A stretch of DNA of 64,000 nt from an uncultured Campylobacter sp. (GCF_937996225.1 NZ_CALKTC010000055.1:28231-92230); one strand, 5' to 3'. Numbered from the stretch's first letter, positions 36,131 through 45,747 are shown. Translations and numbers: made by a program. The notes: generated by a model not told the origin, from the letters alone.

Positions 36131-37543
36131 ATGCAAAATTTCCTGGATAGTCTCAACTCCTGCGTCGATACGATCAACTCCTTTTTGTGGGGTCCGTACT
36201 TTCTAATCGCCCTACTTTGCGGCACCGGCGCATATTTTACGGCGCGCTTGCATTTAGTACAAATTTTTAAATTTAGAACGGGCGCGCGCAAGCTTTTCGG
36301 CAACTTCTCCCTGCACGGCGAGGCTGCGGGTAAAAGCGGCATGAGCTCGTTCCAAGCCGTCGCCACGGCGATCGCGGCGCAGGTCGGCACGGGCAACCTG
36401 GTAGGCGCCAGCACCGCGCTCATAATGGGCGGGCCGGGCGCGATATTTTGGATGTGGTGCGCAGCGTTTTTAGGCATGGCGACGAATTTCGCAGAGATCT
36501 GCCTGGCTCAAATTTACCGCACCAAGGACGACAGCGGACACATGATCGGAGGGCCCGCGTTTTACATCAGTCGCGGACTTAAAAGCCCCTTTGCCAAGCC
36601 TTTAGCGGCGTTTTTTGCGCTAGCCATCATCTTTGCTTTGGGCTTCATGGGTAATATGGTGCAGGCAAACTCCATCTCAGACGGCTTTAGCGGCGCATTC
36701 GGAATCCCGAAGTGGGTAAGCGGCGCAGCCTTAGCACTCATCTGCTGCGTCATATTTTTTGGCGGCGTCAAGGCAATCGCACGCGTAGCCGAAAAGGTCG
36801 TGCCTATAATGGCGATCTGCTACGTGCTGGTGGGTCTCGTCATCATCGGCTCAAATTTCGATAAAATTCCATCCGTCATTGCGCTGATATTCAAAGCCGC
36901 ATTCGATCCATCGGCTGCCTGGGGCGGCGCTACGGGCGCTACGATCGCCACCGCGATGAGATACGGCATCGCGCGTGGGCTCTTTTCAAACGAAGCAGGC
37001 ATGGGCTCGACGCCGCACGCACACGCCGCAGCGAACGTCAAACACCCCGTAGATCAAGCCGTGCTCGGCATAATGGGCGTTTTCGTCGATACATTCATCG
37101 TGCTTAACATCACCGTTTTCGTCGTGCTCAGCACCGACGTAGTCACTTTCGAAAACGGCAAAGCGGTATTTTCGGGCATCTCGCTGGTGCAGGAAGCCTT
37201 CGGGTCGCAAATTTTGGGTCGCAGCGGCGGCTACGGATTCGTGGCGATCTGCCTGTTTTTCTTCGCATTTACCACGATTTTGGGCTGGTATTACTTCGCC
37301 GAGATCAACGTGCGATACCTCCTGGGCGCAAAATTCGTCAAGCTCTTGCAAATTTTAGTCGTCGCATTCGTATTCATAGGGAGCGTGCAAAAGATCGACC
37401 TCGTCTGGGGGCTAGCGGATATGTTTAACGGACTGATGGTGATCCCAAACTTAATCGCGATCATCCTGCTTAGCCCCGTCGTCGTGCGGCTTTTGAGCGA
37501 CTTTAACGACGGCAAAAGCTACGATGCGAACGACTACAAATAA
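36131..37543 (+). CDS. Sodium:alanine symporter family (AGCS) amino-acid transporter
   Basis: A 470-residue inner-membrane symporter, probably taking up alanine or glycine with Na+. Family motifs are visible: VATAIAAQVGTGNLVGASTA, GGPGAIFWMW, ARGLFSNEAGMGSTPHAHAA and TTILGWYYFAE. About eleven helices are apparent. I place the start at ATG 36131 because GGAGAG lies at the right distance; the frame could also begin at 36119. A large inverted repeat follows the stop. Confidence 0.94.
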   Translation: MQNFLDSLNSCVDTINSFLWGPYFLIALLCGTGAYFTARLHLVQIFKFRTGARKLFGNFSLHGEAAGKSGMSSFQAVATAIAAQVGTGNLVGASTALIMGGPGAIFWMWCAAFLGMATNFAEICLAQIYRTKDDSGHMIGGPAFYISRGLKSPFAKPLAAFFALAIIFALGFMGNMVQANSISDGFSGAFGIPKWVSGAALALICCVIFFGGVKAIARVAEKVVPIMAICYVLVGLVIIGSNFDKIPSVIALIFKAAFDPSAAWGGATGATIATAMRYGIARGLFSNEAGMGSTPHAHAAANVKHPVDQAVLGIMGVFVDTFIVLNITVFVVLSTDVVTFENGKAVFSGISLVQEAFGSQILGRSGGYGFVAICLFFFAFTTILGWYYFAEINVRYLLGAKFVKLLQILVVAFVFIGSVQKIDLVWGLADMFNGLMVIPNLIAIILLSPVVVRLLSDFNDGKSYDANDYK

Positions 37544-37549
37544 TGCTGC

Positions 37550-37585
37550 GCGCTAAATTTCAAGCCTGAACTTGAAATTTAGCGC
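37550..37585 (+). terminator. Perfect 15-bp inverted repeat after the AGCS gene, possible terminator
   Basis: Arms 37550-37564 (GCGCTAAATTTCAAG) and 37571-37585 with a 6-base loop CCTGAA, starting 6 bp after the stop. No clear U-run follows, so the role is probable rather than proven. Confidence 0.65.
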
Positions 37586-37689
37586 AAAATCGCCGCAAAA
37601 TTTAGAATTTTTAAATTCTTTTCTAGCTAAAATCCGTGCCTAAATTTTATGATTTAAGGAGAACGGATGCAAATTTTAAGGAGCGAAAA

Positions 37690-38376
37690 ATGCCCGTTTT
37701 AAAGGCATTGCTGACCGGGCAACCGCGCGCCTACGGCGACGAGCGCGCTACGCAGCCTCTAAAAAGGCGCTGGGAGACGGCGATTTTTAAGCAAGCTAGA
37801 GCTGGCGAAGTGCGCGCAAACGAGCTTGGGTTCGATGGCGACGCGGTAGCCGACACGCTGCATCACGGCGGCACGGAAAAGGCAGTTTTTGCCAACTCGT
37901 TGCAAAATTACGCTGCGTGGGAGAGATTTTTGGAGCTTAAAAATCTAGCCTACGGCGCAATGGGCGAAAACCTCACGATCAGCGGATTACACGAGCAAAA
38001 CGTCTGCATCGGCGATGTGCACCGCATAGGCTCGCTGGTGCTACAAGTAAGCCAGCCGCGCAAGCCCTGCTACAAGCTCTCAATGCGCTGGGGCAACGCA
38101 GAGATGACGGCGGAGATCGCGCGCAGCGGACTTACCGGTTGGTACTACCGCGTACTAGAGACCGGCTCGTGTCGCGCGGGCGACGAGATCTACGTCGTGG
38201 GACGCGACCCCGCTATGATGAGCGTGATGGAGCTCAACCGTCTATTTTACGGCGATCGCCTCGATGAAGAGTTGCTAGCAAAATTTAACCTACTTACGAC
38301 GCTTACGCCAAAATGGCGCGAGGATATGCGCCGCAAGCTAGAAGGCAGCTACGACGACGGCTTTATGCGGCTATGA
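37690..38376 (+). CDS. MOSC domain protein, YiiM-like
   Basis: A 228-residue MOSC domain protein related to E. coli YiiM, which reduces N-hydroxylated purines with molybdenum cofactor. The segments HHGGTEKAVFAN, YGAMGENLTISG and QPRKPCYKLSMRWG match the family; the Cys in RKPC is the presumed cofactor ligand. The start at 37690 has AAGGAG upstream; the upstream extension of the frame is ignored. The context gives no partner gene. Confidence 0.9.
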   Translation: MPVLKALLTGQPRAYGDERATQPLKRRWETAIFKQARAGEVRANELGFDGDAVADTLHHGGTEKAVFANSLQNYAAWERFLELKNLAYGAMGENLTISGLHEQNVCIGDVHRIGSLVLQVSQPRKPCYKLSMRWGNAEMTAEIARSGLTGWYYRVLETGSCRAGDEIYVVGRDPAMMSVMELNRLFYGDRLDEELLAKFNLLTTLTPKWREDMRRKLEGSYDDGFMRL

Positions 38377-39113
38377 ATTTAGCCTCGAAGCGGCGTGATA
38401 AAACCAGCAAAGTAGCGCCGCGTCTTGTTGTTTTAAAACACACTCTTGGCGCGGATTTCAAAATACTTTCCAAGCCGCCGATGCTAAGTTTCAAGACACT
38501 TCTTGGCTACTCAATATCGGCTTAGAAAAAATACTTTCTTGATGCAAGCTGCAAATTCAGACTAAATTCAAAAGACGAAATTTTAATTCAATCCGCGCCG
38601 CACGCGCGCAAACGCGATCTGTTCTCTTGCCCTATTTTGTGACATAATACAGACTACAAGCAGAATTGAAGACGCAATTTAACCGCGCTTAGAATTTAAA
38701 CCGCTATGAAGTCTAAATTTAACCGCACATTCAAAGCCGCACGCGCCGCTCTTTGTAAATTTTAAAATTTAAAAGCGGTAAATTTAACCCTCTTGCTACG
38801 CAGCGAATTTTCCATAAAAGCCGAAAAGCAAATTATTTACTCGCGCGACACACTCATCTCGCACACTTAGCGGCGTGGCTCTTATGCTGCAACGAGCTCC
38901 TAAGCTTTTAACGCGCGCCAAATTAGACATGTCAGATGCTTCGCCAAGCGCCTTTCAAAGCTCATTCATAGCGCTCGCTATAAGTAGAATTTTGCGTAGA
39001 ATTTTGCGCGGCGCGGTAACAATTGTGACCTTTAAAAGCGCGACCGCGGCTCAAAAGCCTATTTCAGCTTTTTTAAAACCGCACGCCATAAGGCTCAAAG
39101 TCCACTTCTGCGC
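38377..39113. other. 737-bp convergent gap, repeat-like
   Basis: No credible gene. 38420-38540 has units with CTTTCCAAG / CTTCTTGGC and ATATCGG; 38600-38780 has ATTTAACCGC units about 25-40 bp apart. A frame at 38875-39117 lacks any domain or ribosome-binding site. Confidence 0.5.
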
Positions 39114-40130
39114 TTAATCAATTACCGTAATCCCCGCATCTGCGCAGGCTTTTCTCGCCTTTTTAGAGATGCCGATGCCGCTCGTTTCGATTTTTTTAAG
39201 ATTTTTGAATTGCGCAAGCTCGGCGGCGTCAATGTTTTTGATATCGAAAAGCTCATCCTCGCCGTCCCAATCAGGCGCGATTTGCAGATAAATTTCGTTT
39301 CCGCCGTCAAGATAGAGCTCGCTCACCTGCTCCGCCAAATTTACGGGGATAGGATAGTCCTTAAACCACTTTTTGGCTTGCGGCAGGGCGCCGAAGTCCG
39401 CGTACGGATCGATGCCGCGCTCCTCGCAGTACTCAAACACGTCAAATTTGGGCTGTAGCAGGGCTTTTTCATACATCAGCTCGTTCATCACGGCGATTTT
39501 GAAATTGAAATTTTTAAACGCTAGCGTCTCGCCCACCACGCGCGGAAGCTTAAATTTATCGCTTGGCTTACGTTTTACCTTTTTCTCTTTTTGATTTATG
39601 CAGACGCGTCCTATCGGCATTTTCGCAGCTCGCACGATGTCTGCGATCTCGTCGGTGTCGCGCTTAGCGAAGCGCTCGGCAAAGTCCATCGCGCCTATGC
39701 GCTCCTGCACGGCATCGGCGAGAGCTAGCGAGACTTCGAACTTGCCTAGGCTAAGCTCCAAAAATATATATGCGCCGCGCAGCTCCTGCTCCGGTACGGC
39801 CTCAAGCGGCGGCCTGCCCTCAAGCGTGAACGCGCCGTCGTATAGCTCGCGCGGAACCTCGTGCTGCACGCCCTTTGCGACCTCAAGCATCAAAATTATC
39901 TCGGTAAGCTTCGGCTCTGCGAGCTCGCCTGCGCGCACGAAGGCGAAAATCCCCGCCTCATCCCAAAAATAGCGGCTTTTGCCCTCCCCGTCATCGATCA
40001 CGCGCGGCTGTCCCAAGGCTTCGTTAAGCTTAGCCAGATCAAACTCACAGTTTACGCCGCCGATGAAAACGCCGTCCTGGCGCACGTCGACGTCAAATTT
40101 ATCATTTTTAAAAATGTCAAACAGTCCCAT
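39114..40130 (-). CDS. Uncharacterised conserved protein (DUF6892-like)
   Basis: A 338-residue soluble acidic protein. The C-terminal half (LYLDGGNEIYLQIAPDWDGE, then DIKNIDAAELAQFKNLKKI) resembles the uncharacterised DUF6892 family, often found beside SMI1/KNR4-type proteins. The N-terminal part (VFIGGVNCEFDLAKLNEALG; RYFWDEAGIFAF) looks like a separate small beta domain. No catalytic residues are evident. It starts 29 bp after the SMI1-like gene and is probably co-transcribed with it. Family name is from memory. Confidence 0.7.
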   Translation of the reverse strand: MGLFDIFKNDKFDVDVRQDGVFIGGVNCEFDLAKLNEALGQPRVIDDGEGKSRYFWDEAGIFAFVRAGELAEPKLTEIILMLEVAKGVQHEVPRELYDGAFTLEGRPPLEAVPEQELRGAYIFLELSLGKFEVSLALADAVQERIGAMDFAERFAKRDTDEIADIVRAAKMPIGRVCINQKEKKVKRKPSDKFKLPRVVGETLAFKNFNFKIAVMNELMYEKALLQPKFDVFEYCEERGIDPYADFGALPQAKKWFKDYPIPVNLAEQVSELYLDGGNEIYLQIAPDWDGEDELFDIKNIDAAELAQFKNLKKIETSGIGISKKARKACADAGITVID

Positions 40131-40163
40131 TTCGCCTCTCCTGATTTTGCGTTAAATTTCGTC

Positions 40164-40859
40164 TTAAAATTTTTCCAAAAACCCGTAAAAATCGTCCGCG
40201 AAAAGCCTATCCTCACCCTCTGCGTAGTCGCGCACATATACGGGGTATTCGCACGGCGCGTCGCCTGCCTGCTCGCTCGTTATCTCTTTCGTCGCTCCAC
40301 TTGTTGCTTCGCTTGTTGTCGCGCTCGCAGCTTTGCACGTCGTTTCAGCATTCATATCGCGCGACGCATCCGGCGATCGTTCCACGCGTGCTTCGTCGCC
40401 AGGTGCCCTATTTTCCGCACCGTCGGCTACCGTCGCGACGACCGTATCGCGCACCGTCGCGCCCGCAGCCTCGCCGCTCGTGCTCTCCGCCGTCTTGCCG
40501 CGCGCCGTATTGGGCGCGCCGTCCGCTATGTCGCTTGCGGGCGAAATTTTAAAATAATACTCATCGTCCTCGAGCTGCAAAAACACGAGCTCGTCCGCGG
40601 CGAATAGGCCGTTTTTCAGATTTACCTCATACGTGTAGCAGATATCCGCGTCGGCGCTACCCGCGAACTCGGGCGGCGCGATCGTTTTTAGCTCCGTCCC
40701 CGCCGCGCTCACGCTAGCATATCTTAGCAGCATCCGCTTATAGCTCGCAGGCAGCGCGAAACCGAGCCGCCGCTGCACCTGCGCGATCCACGCGGGCTCT
40801 ATGCCGCTGCGCCCCGCTGCCGTGATATTTTTAGATTTTTGAATAAGTTTTTCTATCAT
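40164..40859 (-). CDS. SMI1/KNR4-like protein with low-complexity insertion
   Basis: A 231-residue SMI1/KNR4 (SUKH) fold protein; relatives often are immunity proteins to secreted toxins. Recognisable parts are WIAQVQRRLGFALPASYKRM at the N-terminus, DELVFLQLEDDEYYF in the middle, and VYVRDYAEGEDRLFADDFYG at the C-terminus. Between these, residues ~109-200 are an Ala/Thr/Ser/Glu-rich insertion (ESTSGEAAGAT, then TTSEATSGATKEITSE). I place the start at 40859 (MIEKLIQ). No toxin gene is adjacent. Confidence 0.75.
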   Translation of the reverse strand: MIEKLIQKSKNITAAGRSGIEPAWIAQVQRRLGFALPASYKRMLLRYASVSAAGTELKTIAPPEFAGSADADICYTYEVNLKNGLFAADELVFLQLEDDEYYFKISPASDIADGAPNTARGKTAESTSGEAAGATVRDTVVATVADGAENRAPGDEARVERSPDASRDMNAETTCKAASATTSEATSGATKEITSEQAGDAPCEYPVYVRDYAEGEDRLFADDFYGFLEKF

Positions 40860-41076
40860 TTTGATCCCATTTTGAGCGAGAAATTTTAACGCCTTAGCGC
40901 ACCAGACGCGCTGTTTACACAGGCCCGCGGGCATTTAACGCGGCTTTTAAAATCTAAATTTAAAAGCTCGCGCAGCTACAAAACCAAAGCGAGCCGTTTA
41001 AAATTTCGAGCGGCCCGCGCATAAAATTTCAACCGCAAACACGAACTGGCAGAATTCTAGCGATCTAAATTTAGCG

Positions 41077-41454
41077 CTAAGCCCTAGCCAGCGCTATTAC
41101 TTCGATCTCCACAAGCGCGCCTTTGGGGAGTTTAGCGACCTGTACCGTGCTGCGAGCCGGCTTGTGCTCGCCGAACGCCGCTGCGTATATCTCGTTCACC
41201 GCGGCAAAATCGCCCATGTCGGCTAGGAAAATCGTAGTTTTGACGGCATCCTGCAGCGTCGCGCCCGCCTCTTTCAGGATCGCGGCGAGGTTTTGCAAAA
41301 CCTGCCTGCTCTGCGCCTCCACGCCGCCCGCGACGAACTCGCCGTCAGGCTTAAGCGCGATCTGCCCCGAGGTAAAGATAAGCCCGCCAGCCTTGATCGC
41401 CTGAGAGTACGGCCCGATGGCCTGTGCCGCATAGGGAGTTGAAATGATCTGCAT
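41077..41454 (-). CDS. RidA family enamine/imine deaminase
   Basis: A 125-residue RidA/YjgF/UK114 protein that hydrolyses reactive enamines from PLP enzymes. Family segments: AAQAIGPYSQAIKAGGLIFT, SRQVLQNLAAIL, FAAVNEIYAAAF, and the C-terminal ARSTVQVAKLPKGALVEIE with the substrate-binding Arg. The start at 41454 has AAAGGA upstream. Single gene. Confidence 0.95.
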   Translation of the reverse strand: MQIISTPYAAQAIGPYSQAIKAGGLIFTSGQIALKPDGEFVAGGVEAQSRQVLQNLAAILKEAGATLQDAVKTTIFLADMGDFAAVNEIYAAAFGEHKPARSTVQVAKLPKGALVEIEVIALARA

Positions 41455-42661
41455 AGTAAATCCTTTGTGAAAAATTTTGCCCATTTTATCGCAAAATATT
41501 TTAACTTTGTTTTAGGCGGCAGAATTTCGCGGGCGAGCGGGCGTGGATGCTGTGGGTACGATAAAATTTAATTGACGCGAGAGGTCGCTAAATTTCGGCG
41601 GGCGAGGCGAAACAGATGCGCAGCGATACGGTTAAATTTATCGCACAAATACAGCGAGCAATATAGCGAGGAGCTAGCGCGGAATAGCAAGCCGTGGCGG
41701 CGAAACGGCAAAATTTAAAATAGCTGATGGGCGCAGAAAACAGCGCATGAAAGTGCGACTAAATTTAATCGCTGCGAGTGGATTTGGTAGTACATACGGG
41801 CGGCACGGCGAAATGATCTACAAAGTAGTATTTTAAAATTTTGCTGACGTAAGCGTATGAAATTTTATAAGTACAAGCACGATAATGCCGCGCGCTGGGC
41901 AATACGACCAAATTCTATCAGCGGCGGTAGTCAAAAAACGCACGAGCAATATGGCGAAATTTAACCGACACGAATAGGCAAAATTTCATCGGCGATACAC
42001 AGCGAAATTGATACCGTTACAGCGGGATCGGTATGACGTTACGGCAAGATCTGCGCTATTGCAGTAGCAAGAACGGCGCCGTCATGATAAAACCAGTACG
42101 ATACCGCGCAATGCAACTAAAATCCTCGCAGTAGCAAGCGCGGCAACGAAGTTGTCGATGTAGCGGAGCAAAATCAGCGATATCGAAATAATAAAATCAA
42201 AGACCTCGCGACAAGCGAGGCCTCCGACTTAACGCCAATAGAATCAACATCACAGCAGCGGGAAATTAGCGTAGTCGCGACAAGATCAGCACAACGCTAC
42301 GGTAAAATCGGTGCCATCGAAGCGAGACTGGCGCGACACCATGATAAAATCAGCGCTGCTACAATAAGCTAGGCTCCGTCGCAGCGCAATAGGTACGAAA
42401 CTACGATATAATCGATGCTGAAGTAGTAAATTGGTAGTGTCGCAGTAAGTTCGGTGCGGCACTGCGGCAAAATCGGCGTCGCGTCGCAGCCAGATCGGCG
42501 AGACGATGCAATAAAATCGACGCGGCAGCAAGATCAGCGTCATTGCGGCAGATCGGCGAGGGCTCATAAAATTTTACGCGAAATTTTATACGAAATCCTG
42601 TATAAAATTCTATGATTTTGGCTTGAGATCAGCTTGCGATCAGTTCTCAACCAGTCTGTAA
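41455..42661. repeat. 1.2-kb geneless gap containing a degenerate ~20.5-bp tandem array
   Basis: No gene recognised. 41530-42000 has AAATTT-type units. From about 42170 to 42565 an AAAATCGGC/AAGATCAGC-like core recurs at 42170, 42193, 42240, 42263, 42282, 42304, 42325, 42346, 42366, 42391, 42410, 42428, 42447, 42469, 42492, 42513, 42530 and 42550. Most steps are 17-25 bp. Rough consensus AAAATCGGCGNNGTCGCAGC. Units differ too much for a CRISPR array. Confidence 0.8.
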
Positions 42662-43423
42662 TTAATTTGCAATCAGTCCATAAAGTAGCTTTAAAATCGT
42701 GACGGCAACGACAAGCAGAAGCATTTTGCGCACGAATTTTACGTCGCATATCATCACTAGGCTTGAGCCTGCGAAGCTGCCCGCGATCTGTCCGACCGCC
42801 ATCACCGCTCCGACGAGCCATAAAATCTGCCCGCCGATGATAAAAACGCCCAAAGAGACGATGTTTGAGGTGAAATTTAAAACTTTAGTGTGTGCGACCG
42901 CCTTTTTCATATAAAGCCCTAAAATTCCAACCAGCGCAAACGTCCAAAACGAGCCCGTACCAGGGCCAAAAAATCCGTCGTAAAACCCCAAAACAAGCCC
43001 GAAAATCGCGTAAAAGCTCTTTTTTGACATCTTGGGTTTGGCGGGCGCTTCGCCTAGGTTCGGCGAAAAAAACATATAAAATAAAAGCGCCAGCAGCAGG
43101 ATCGGAATGAGGTAGTTTAGGAATTTCGCATCGATTAGAAGCAGGACATAAGCGCCGACGAGTCCGCCGATAAACGTAAAAACCACGCCGCGCAAGATCT
43201 CCGCCGCATCGACGTAACCCTTGCGGATGAAATTTAAAGCGGCGGTGAAACTTCCGAAGCTGCCTTGAAATCTATTTGTGGCGATCGCTACATGCGGCGG
43301 AACGCCCACGGCAAGCAGCGCAGGCAGCGAGATCAGCCCGCCGCCGCCCGCGATCGAGTCTATAAATCCGCCGAAAAACGCCGCCGCAAAAAGCACCGCA
43401 AATTGCCAAAGCTCGAGCTCCAT
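42662..43423 (-). CDS. Sulfite exporter TauE/SafE (TSUP) family membrane protein
   Basis: A 253-residue integral membrane protein with about eight helices. The characteristic duplicated Gly-rich motifs are present: GGFIDSIAGGGGLISLPAL near the N-terminus and GFYDGFFGPGTGSFW in the middle. Members move sulfite, sulfoacetate or other organic anions; the substrate here is unknown. Single gene flanked by repeat-rich gaps. Confidence 0.92.
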   Translation of the reverse strand: MELELWQFAVLFAAAFFGGFIDSIAGGGGLISLPALLAVGVPPHVAIATNRFQGSFGSFTAALNFIRKGYVDAAEILRGVVFTFIGGLVGAYVLLLIDAKFLNYLIPILLLALLFYMFFSPNLGEAPAKPKMSKKSFYAIFGLVLGFYDGFFGPGTGSFWTFALVGILGLYMKKAVAHTKVLNFTSNIVSLGVFIIGGQILWLVGAVMAVGQIAGSFAGSSLVMICDVKFVRKMLLLVVAVTILKLLYGLIAN

Positions 43424-43965
43424 TTTTGTCCTTTTCTCAAATTACACAGGCAACCTGTGAACGCCTGCTAGAATTCCACGCAATTACGATCATAAAACCG
43501 CTCATGCGCCGCAAAACGCATGCGAGCGCCTGCTAAAATTCCGTGCAATTTTATAAAATTTCGCGGAATTTTAGCAGATTTTGCCGCATGACTCCCGCTT
43601 AAATTTTATAAAATTTGTCGCGTGATTGCCGTTTTAGTGCCATGCAATTTATCGCGTTATCGCGTCGCGCACGAGCTGCAAAATTTCATAAAATTTAAGT
43701 ACCGCAAATCGTTGGAATTTTACCTAAATTTTGCAAGATGAGTCCTGCTAATCCAGCGCAGGTGTCCGTGAAATTTGCAAAATTTTATGAAGCGATCTTT
43801 TGCCGAAATTCCATAAAATTTCGGCGCGCCGCACTCAAGGCGTACGGTAAAATCCATAAAGCCGGCCCTACTTATACGGCAACAAAACAGCGCAAAATTC
43901 CGCCGCGCACCCGCATTGAATCTCCATAAAATTTCATCGCTCGTGTTAGGTAAATTTCCGCCGAC
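43424..43965. other. 542-bp gap with related repeats
   Basis: No gene. A ~25-bp unit GCCTGCTARAATTCC occurs at about 43463 and 43529. The second copy forms a perfect 13-bp inverted repeat with 43564-43576 (TGCTAAAATTCCG / CGGAATTTTAGCA). AAATTTTATAAAATTT units continue to about 43930. Confidence 0.6.
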
Positions 43966-44754
43966 TCACTCCGCGGTTTTGTTTAAATTTGCGCCCAGTT
44001 CGGGTAAAATTTTATCTATCTCGCCGCTCTGTCCGAGGCGGTACAGCGCGAAGTCGTATTTGATGGGATCGCTCGGATCGAAGCGCCTTAAGCTTTGCGT
44101 AAGCTGCAAAACTGCCTCAAAATCGTAACTCTTGCGATCGATCAGCCCAAGCTTAAGCGAAACTTTGTGCGTATGGGTATCGAGCGGGATGAGGAGGCGC
44201 GATTTTTCGATCTTTTTGTACAGCCCCAGATCGATGTCGCTGTCGCGCACCGCCCAGCGCAGGAAAAGATTGTAGCGCTTATACGGCGATGTGGGCTTTT
44301 GCGCGAAGTCACGACCGAAAAAAAACTCATATCCCGGGCTGCGGTAGGGATTTAATTTGTAAATCTCGCCGATTAAAAAATTTATCCCGTCCTCGATCAG
44401 TCCGCTTTTTTGCATGCCGCAAAGCACGCTCTCCTCGATACTGAGGCTGTTTTTAAGCCGCTTTAAAGTTATAAAAATTTCAGCGACGTCGCGCGGGCTT
44501 TGAAATCTATATTTTTTGCCCGCAAGCTCCTCCCTAATGCGCTCATCGCTCGCGTCCAAAAGTGAAAAGTCAAGCGAGCGGAGGAATTTTAAAATTTGAG
44601 CCGCGCTCCCGTAAGCAAACAGCGCGCAGATAAGCGCCGCGACGTCGTTTCGATGTCCCTTTGCGACCTGCAGCGGATCGGGCGCGCCGAAAAGATCCGC
44701 GTCGCAATTTTTCAAATCGGCGTAATAATCTAAAATTTGCTTTAAGCTTTTCAT
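43966..44754 (-). CDS. TIGR02757/DUF2400 family protein
   Basis: A 262-residue protein of the TIGR02757 family, whose function is not established; the fold is thought to resemble helix-hairpin-helix DNA glycosylases. Recognised parts are RNDVAALICALFAYGSAAQI near residue 36, KRYNLFLRWAVRDSDIDLG and PLDTHTHKVSLKLGL. Overlaps the start of rsmD's 3' neighbour by 4 bp, in a tight minus-strand series with rsmD. Confidence 0.85.
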   Translation of the reverse strand: MKSLKQILDYYADLKNCDADLFGAPDPLQVAKGHRNDVAALICALFAYGSAAQILKFLRSLDFSLLDASDERIREELAGKKYRFQSPRDVAEIFITLKRLKNSLSIEESVLCGMQKSGLIEDGINFLIGEIYKLNPYRSPGYEFFFGRDFAQKPTSPYKRYNLFLRWAVRDSDIDLGLYKKIEKSRLLIPLDTHTHKVSLKLGLIDRKSYDFEAVLQLTQSLRRFDPSDPIKYDFALYRLGQSGEIDKILPELGANLNKTAE

Positions 44755-45428
44755 TTTGCGTAGTAGCTCATCGTCGTAGCGCCGAATTTGCGCGATTTAA
44801 GCAGCGCGAAATCGCCGATTTTAGGCGGCAGCTCAAGCTCGCTCATATGCTCGATCGCGATTAGCAGCTCGCACCGCAAGGAGCCTAGGCGCGCTATCAG
44901 CGCCAGCACTCGCTCGTAAATCTCGCCAAAACCCTGCCTGATCGCAAACGGCGGATCTAGATATACAAACACTCTGCGCGCGGGATCGGAGATGGAATTT
45001 TCTATGGAATTTGCGGTATGGCTTTCGCTAAAATTTACGGCAGAGCGTCCGTTCATATTCGCTTGCAGCTCGTGCAAAATTTCGGGCAGCCATTCGAAAC
45101 AATCGCCCAAAATCGCATTTGCGCCGAGCCCGAAAAGCTCGAAATTTTTCCGCATTATTTTATGCGCGGCAGCGTCCTTTTCGATCGCATAAACGTTTTT
45201 TGCGCCGTTGCTTAGCGCCTCAAGCGCCATCGCGCCGCTACCGCCGAAGCACTCGATAAACGCCGCGCCGCGCAACTCCGCTCGCCAAGTATCGAAAAAC
45301 GAGCCCTTTACGATGCTTTTCGTACTACGCGTGCTCGAAAACGCGGGCAGAGCGAGCTTTTTGCCCCTATAAATACCGCTTGAAATTTGCGTAAAGAGCG
45401 TGCCAGCGGGTTTGGAAAATTTAGCCAT
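44751..45428 (-). CDS. rsmD: 16S rRNA (guanine-N2)-methyltransferase RsmD with short insertion
   Basis: Methylates G966 of 16S rRNA. The N-terminus has the family start GIYRGKKLALP, then the SAM motif FIECFGGSGAMALEALSNGA, and the catalytic motif YLDPPF (DPPY-type). Homologues have about 180-190 residues; this has 225. An Asn/Ser-rich insert at about residues 122-151 (NFSESHTANSIENSIS) sits just before the DPPF strand. Its stop overlaps the DUF2400 gene by 4 bp. Confidence 0.92.
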   Translation of the reverse strand: MAKFSKPAGTLFTQISSGIYRGKKLALPAFSSTRSTKSIVKGSFFDTWRAELRGAAFIECFGGSGAMALEALSNGAKNVYAIEKDAAAHKIMRKNFELFGLGANAILGDCFEWLPEILHELQANMNGRSAVNFSESHTANSIENSISDPARRVFVYLDPPFAIRQGFGEIYERVLALIARLGSLRCELLIAIEHMSELELPPKIGDFALLKSRKFGATTMSYYAK

Positions 45429-45747
45429 TTTGCCTTCTTAAAATTTCGATGATTCTTGCCTTAAACTCATCAAATAGCGCGCAAATTTCAACTTCCGCCG
45501 CGTCGTATCCACTAAGATCTACCCGTAGCGAGCTTTGAAAATCCTCTAGCTTCGATAACAACATCTGCTTGGAAAACGGCAGCGCCAAATCTCCGCCCTC
45601 GCCGATTAAAAATAGCGGTTTTGCCGAGCTTTGCGGCTCGTCGCTTATCACAAAGTCGCAATCCTGCGCACTTGCGGCATGGTCTTTCAAAAACAGCTCC
45701 AACGTCTTTTGTAAAATTTCGCAGTCGCAATCGATAAAAGCTTTCAT
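45421..45747 (-). CDS. Small hypothetical protein
   Basis: A 108-residue soluble protein with no recognised family. It begins MKAFIDCDCEIL and contains DCDFVISDEP and LFLIGEGGDLALPF, suggesting a small alpha/beta domain like a receiver or thioredoxin remnant, but no active-site pattern is convincing. It overlaps rsmD by 8 bp and the upstream MidA-like gene by 1 bp, so it is translated in the same operon. Confidence 0.7.
   Translation of the reverse strand: MKAFIDCDCEILQKTLELFLKDHAASAQDCDFVISDEPQSSAKPLFLIGEGGDLALPFSKQMLLSKLEDFQSSLRVDLSGYDAAEVEICALFDEFKARIIEILRRQNG

Noticed and set aside
38875..39117. 80-residue + frame next to the DUF6892-like gene
   Set aside because: No domain, no ribosome-binding site, sits in repeat-like DNA.
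42170..42565. CRISPR array
   Set aside because: Units of 17-25 bp are too short and too variable, there are no uniform spacers, and no cas genes are in the window.
43738..43929. 63-residue + frame upstream of the DUF2400 gene's 3' end
   Set aside because: Encoded by AAATTTTATAAAATTT-type repeats; no support for translation.
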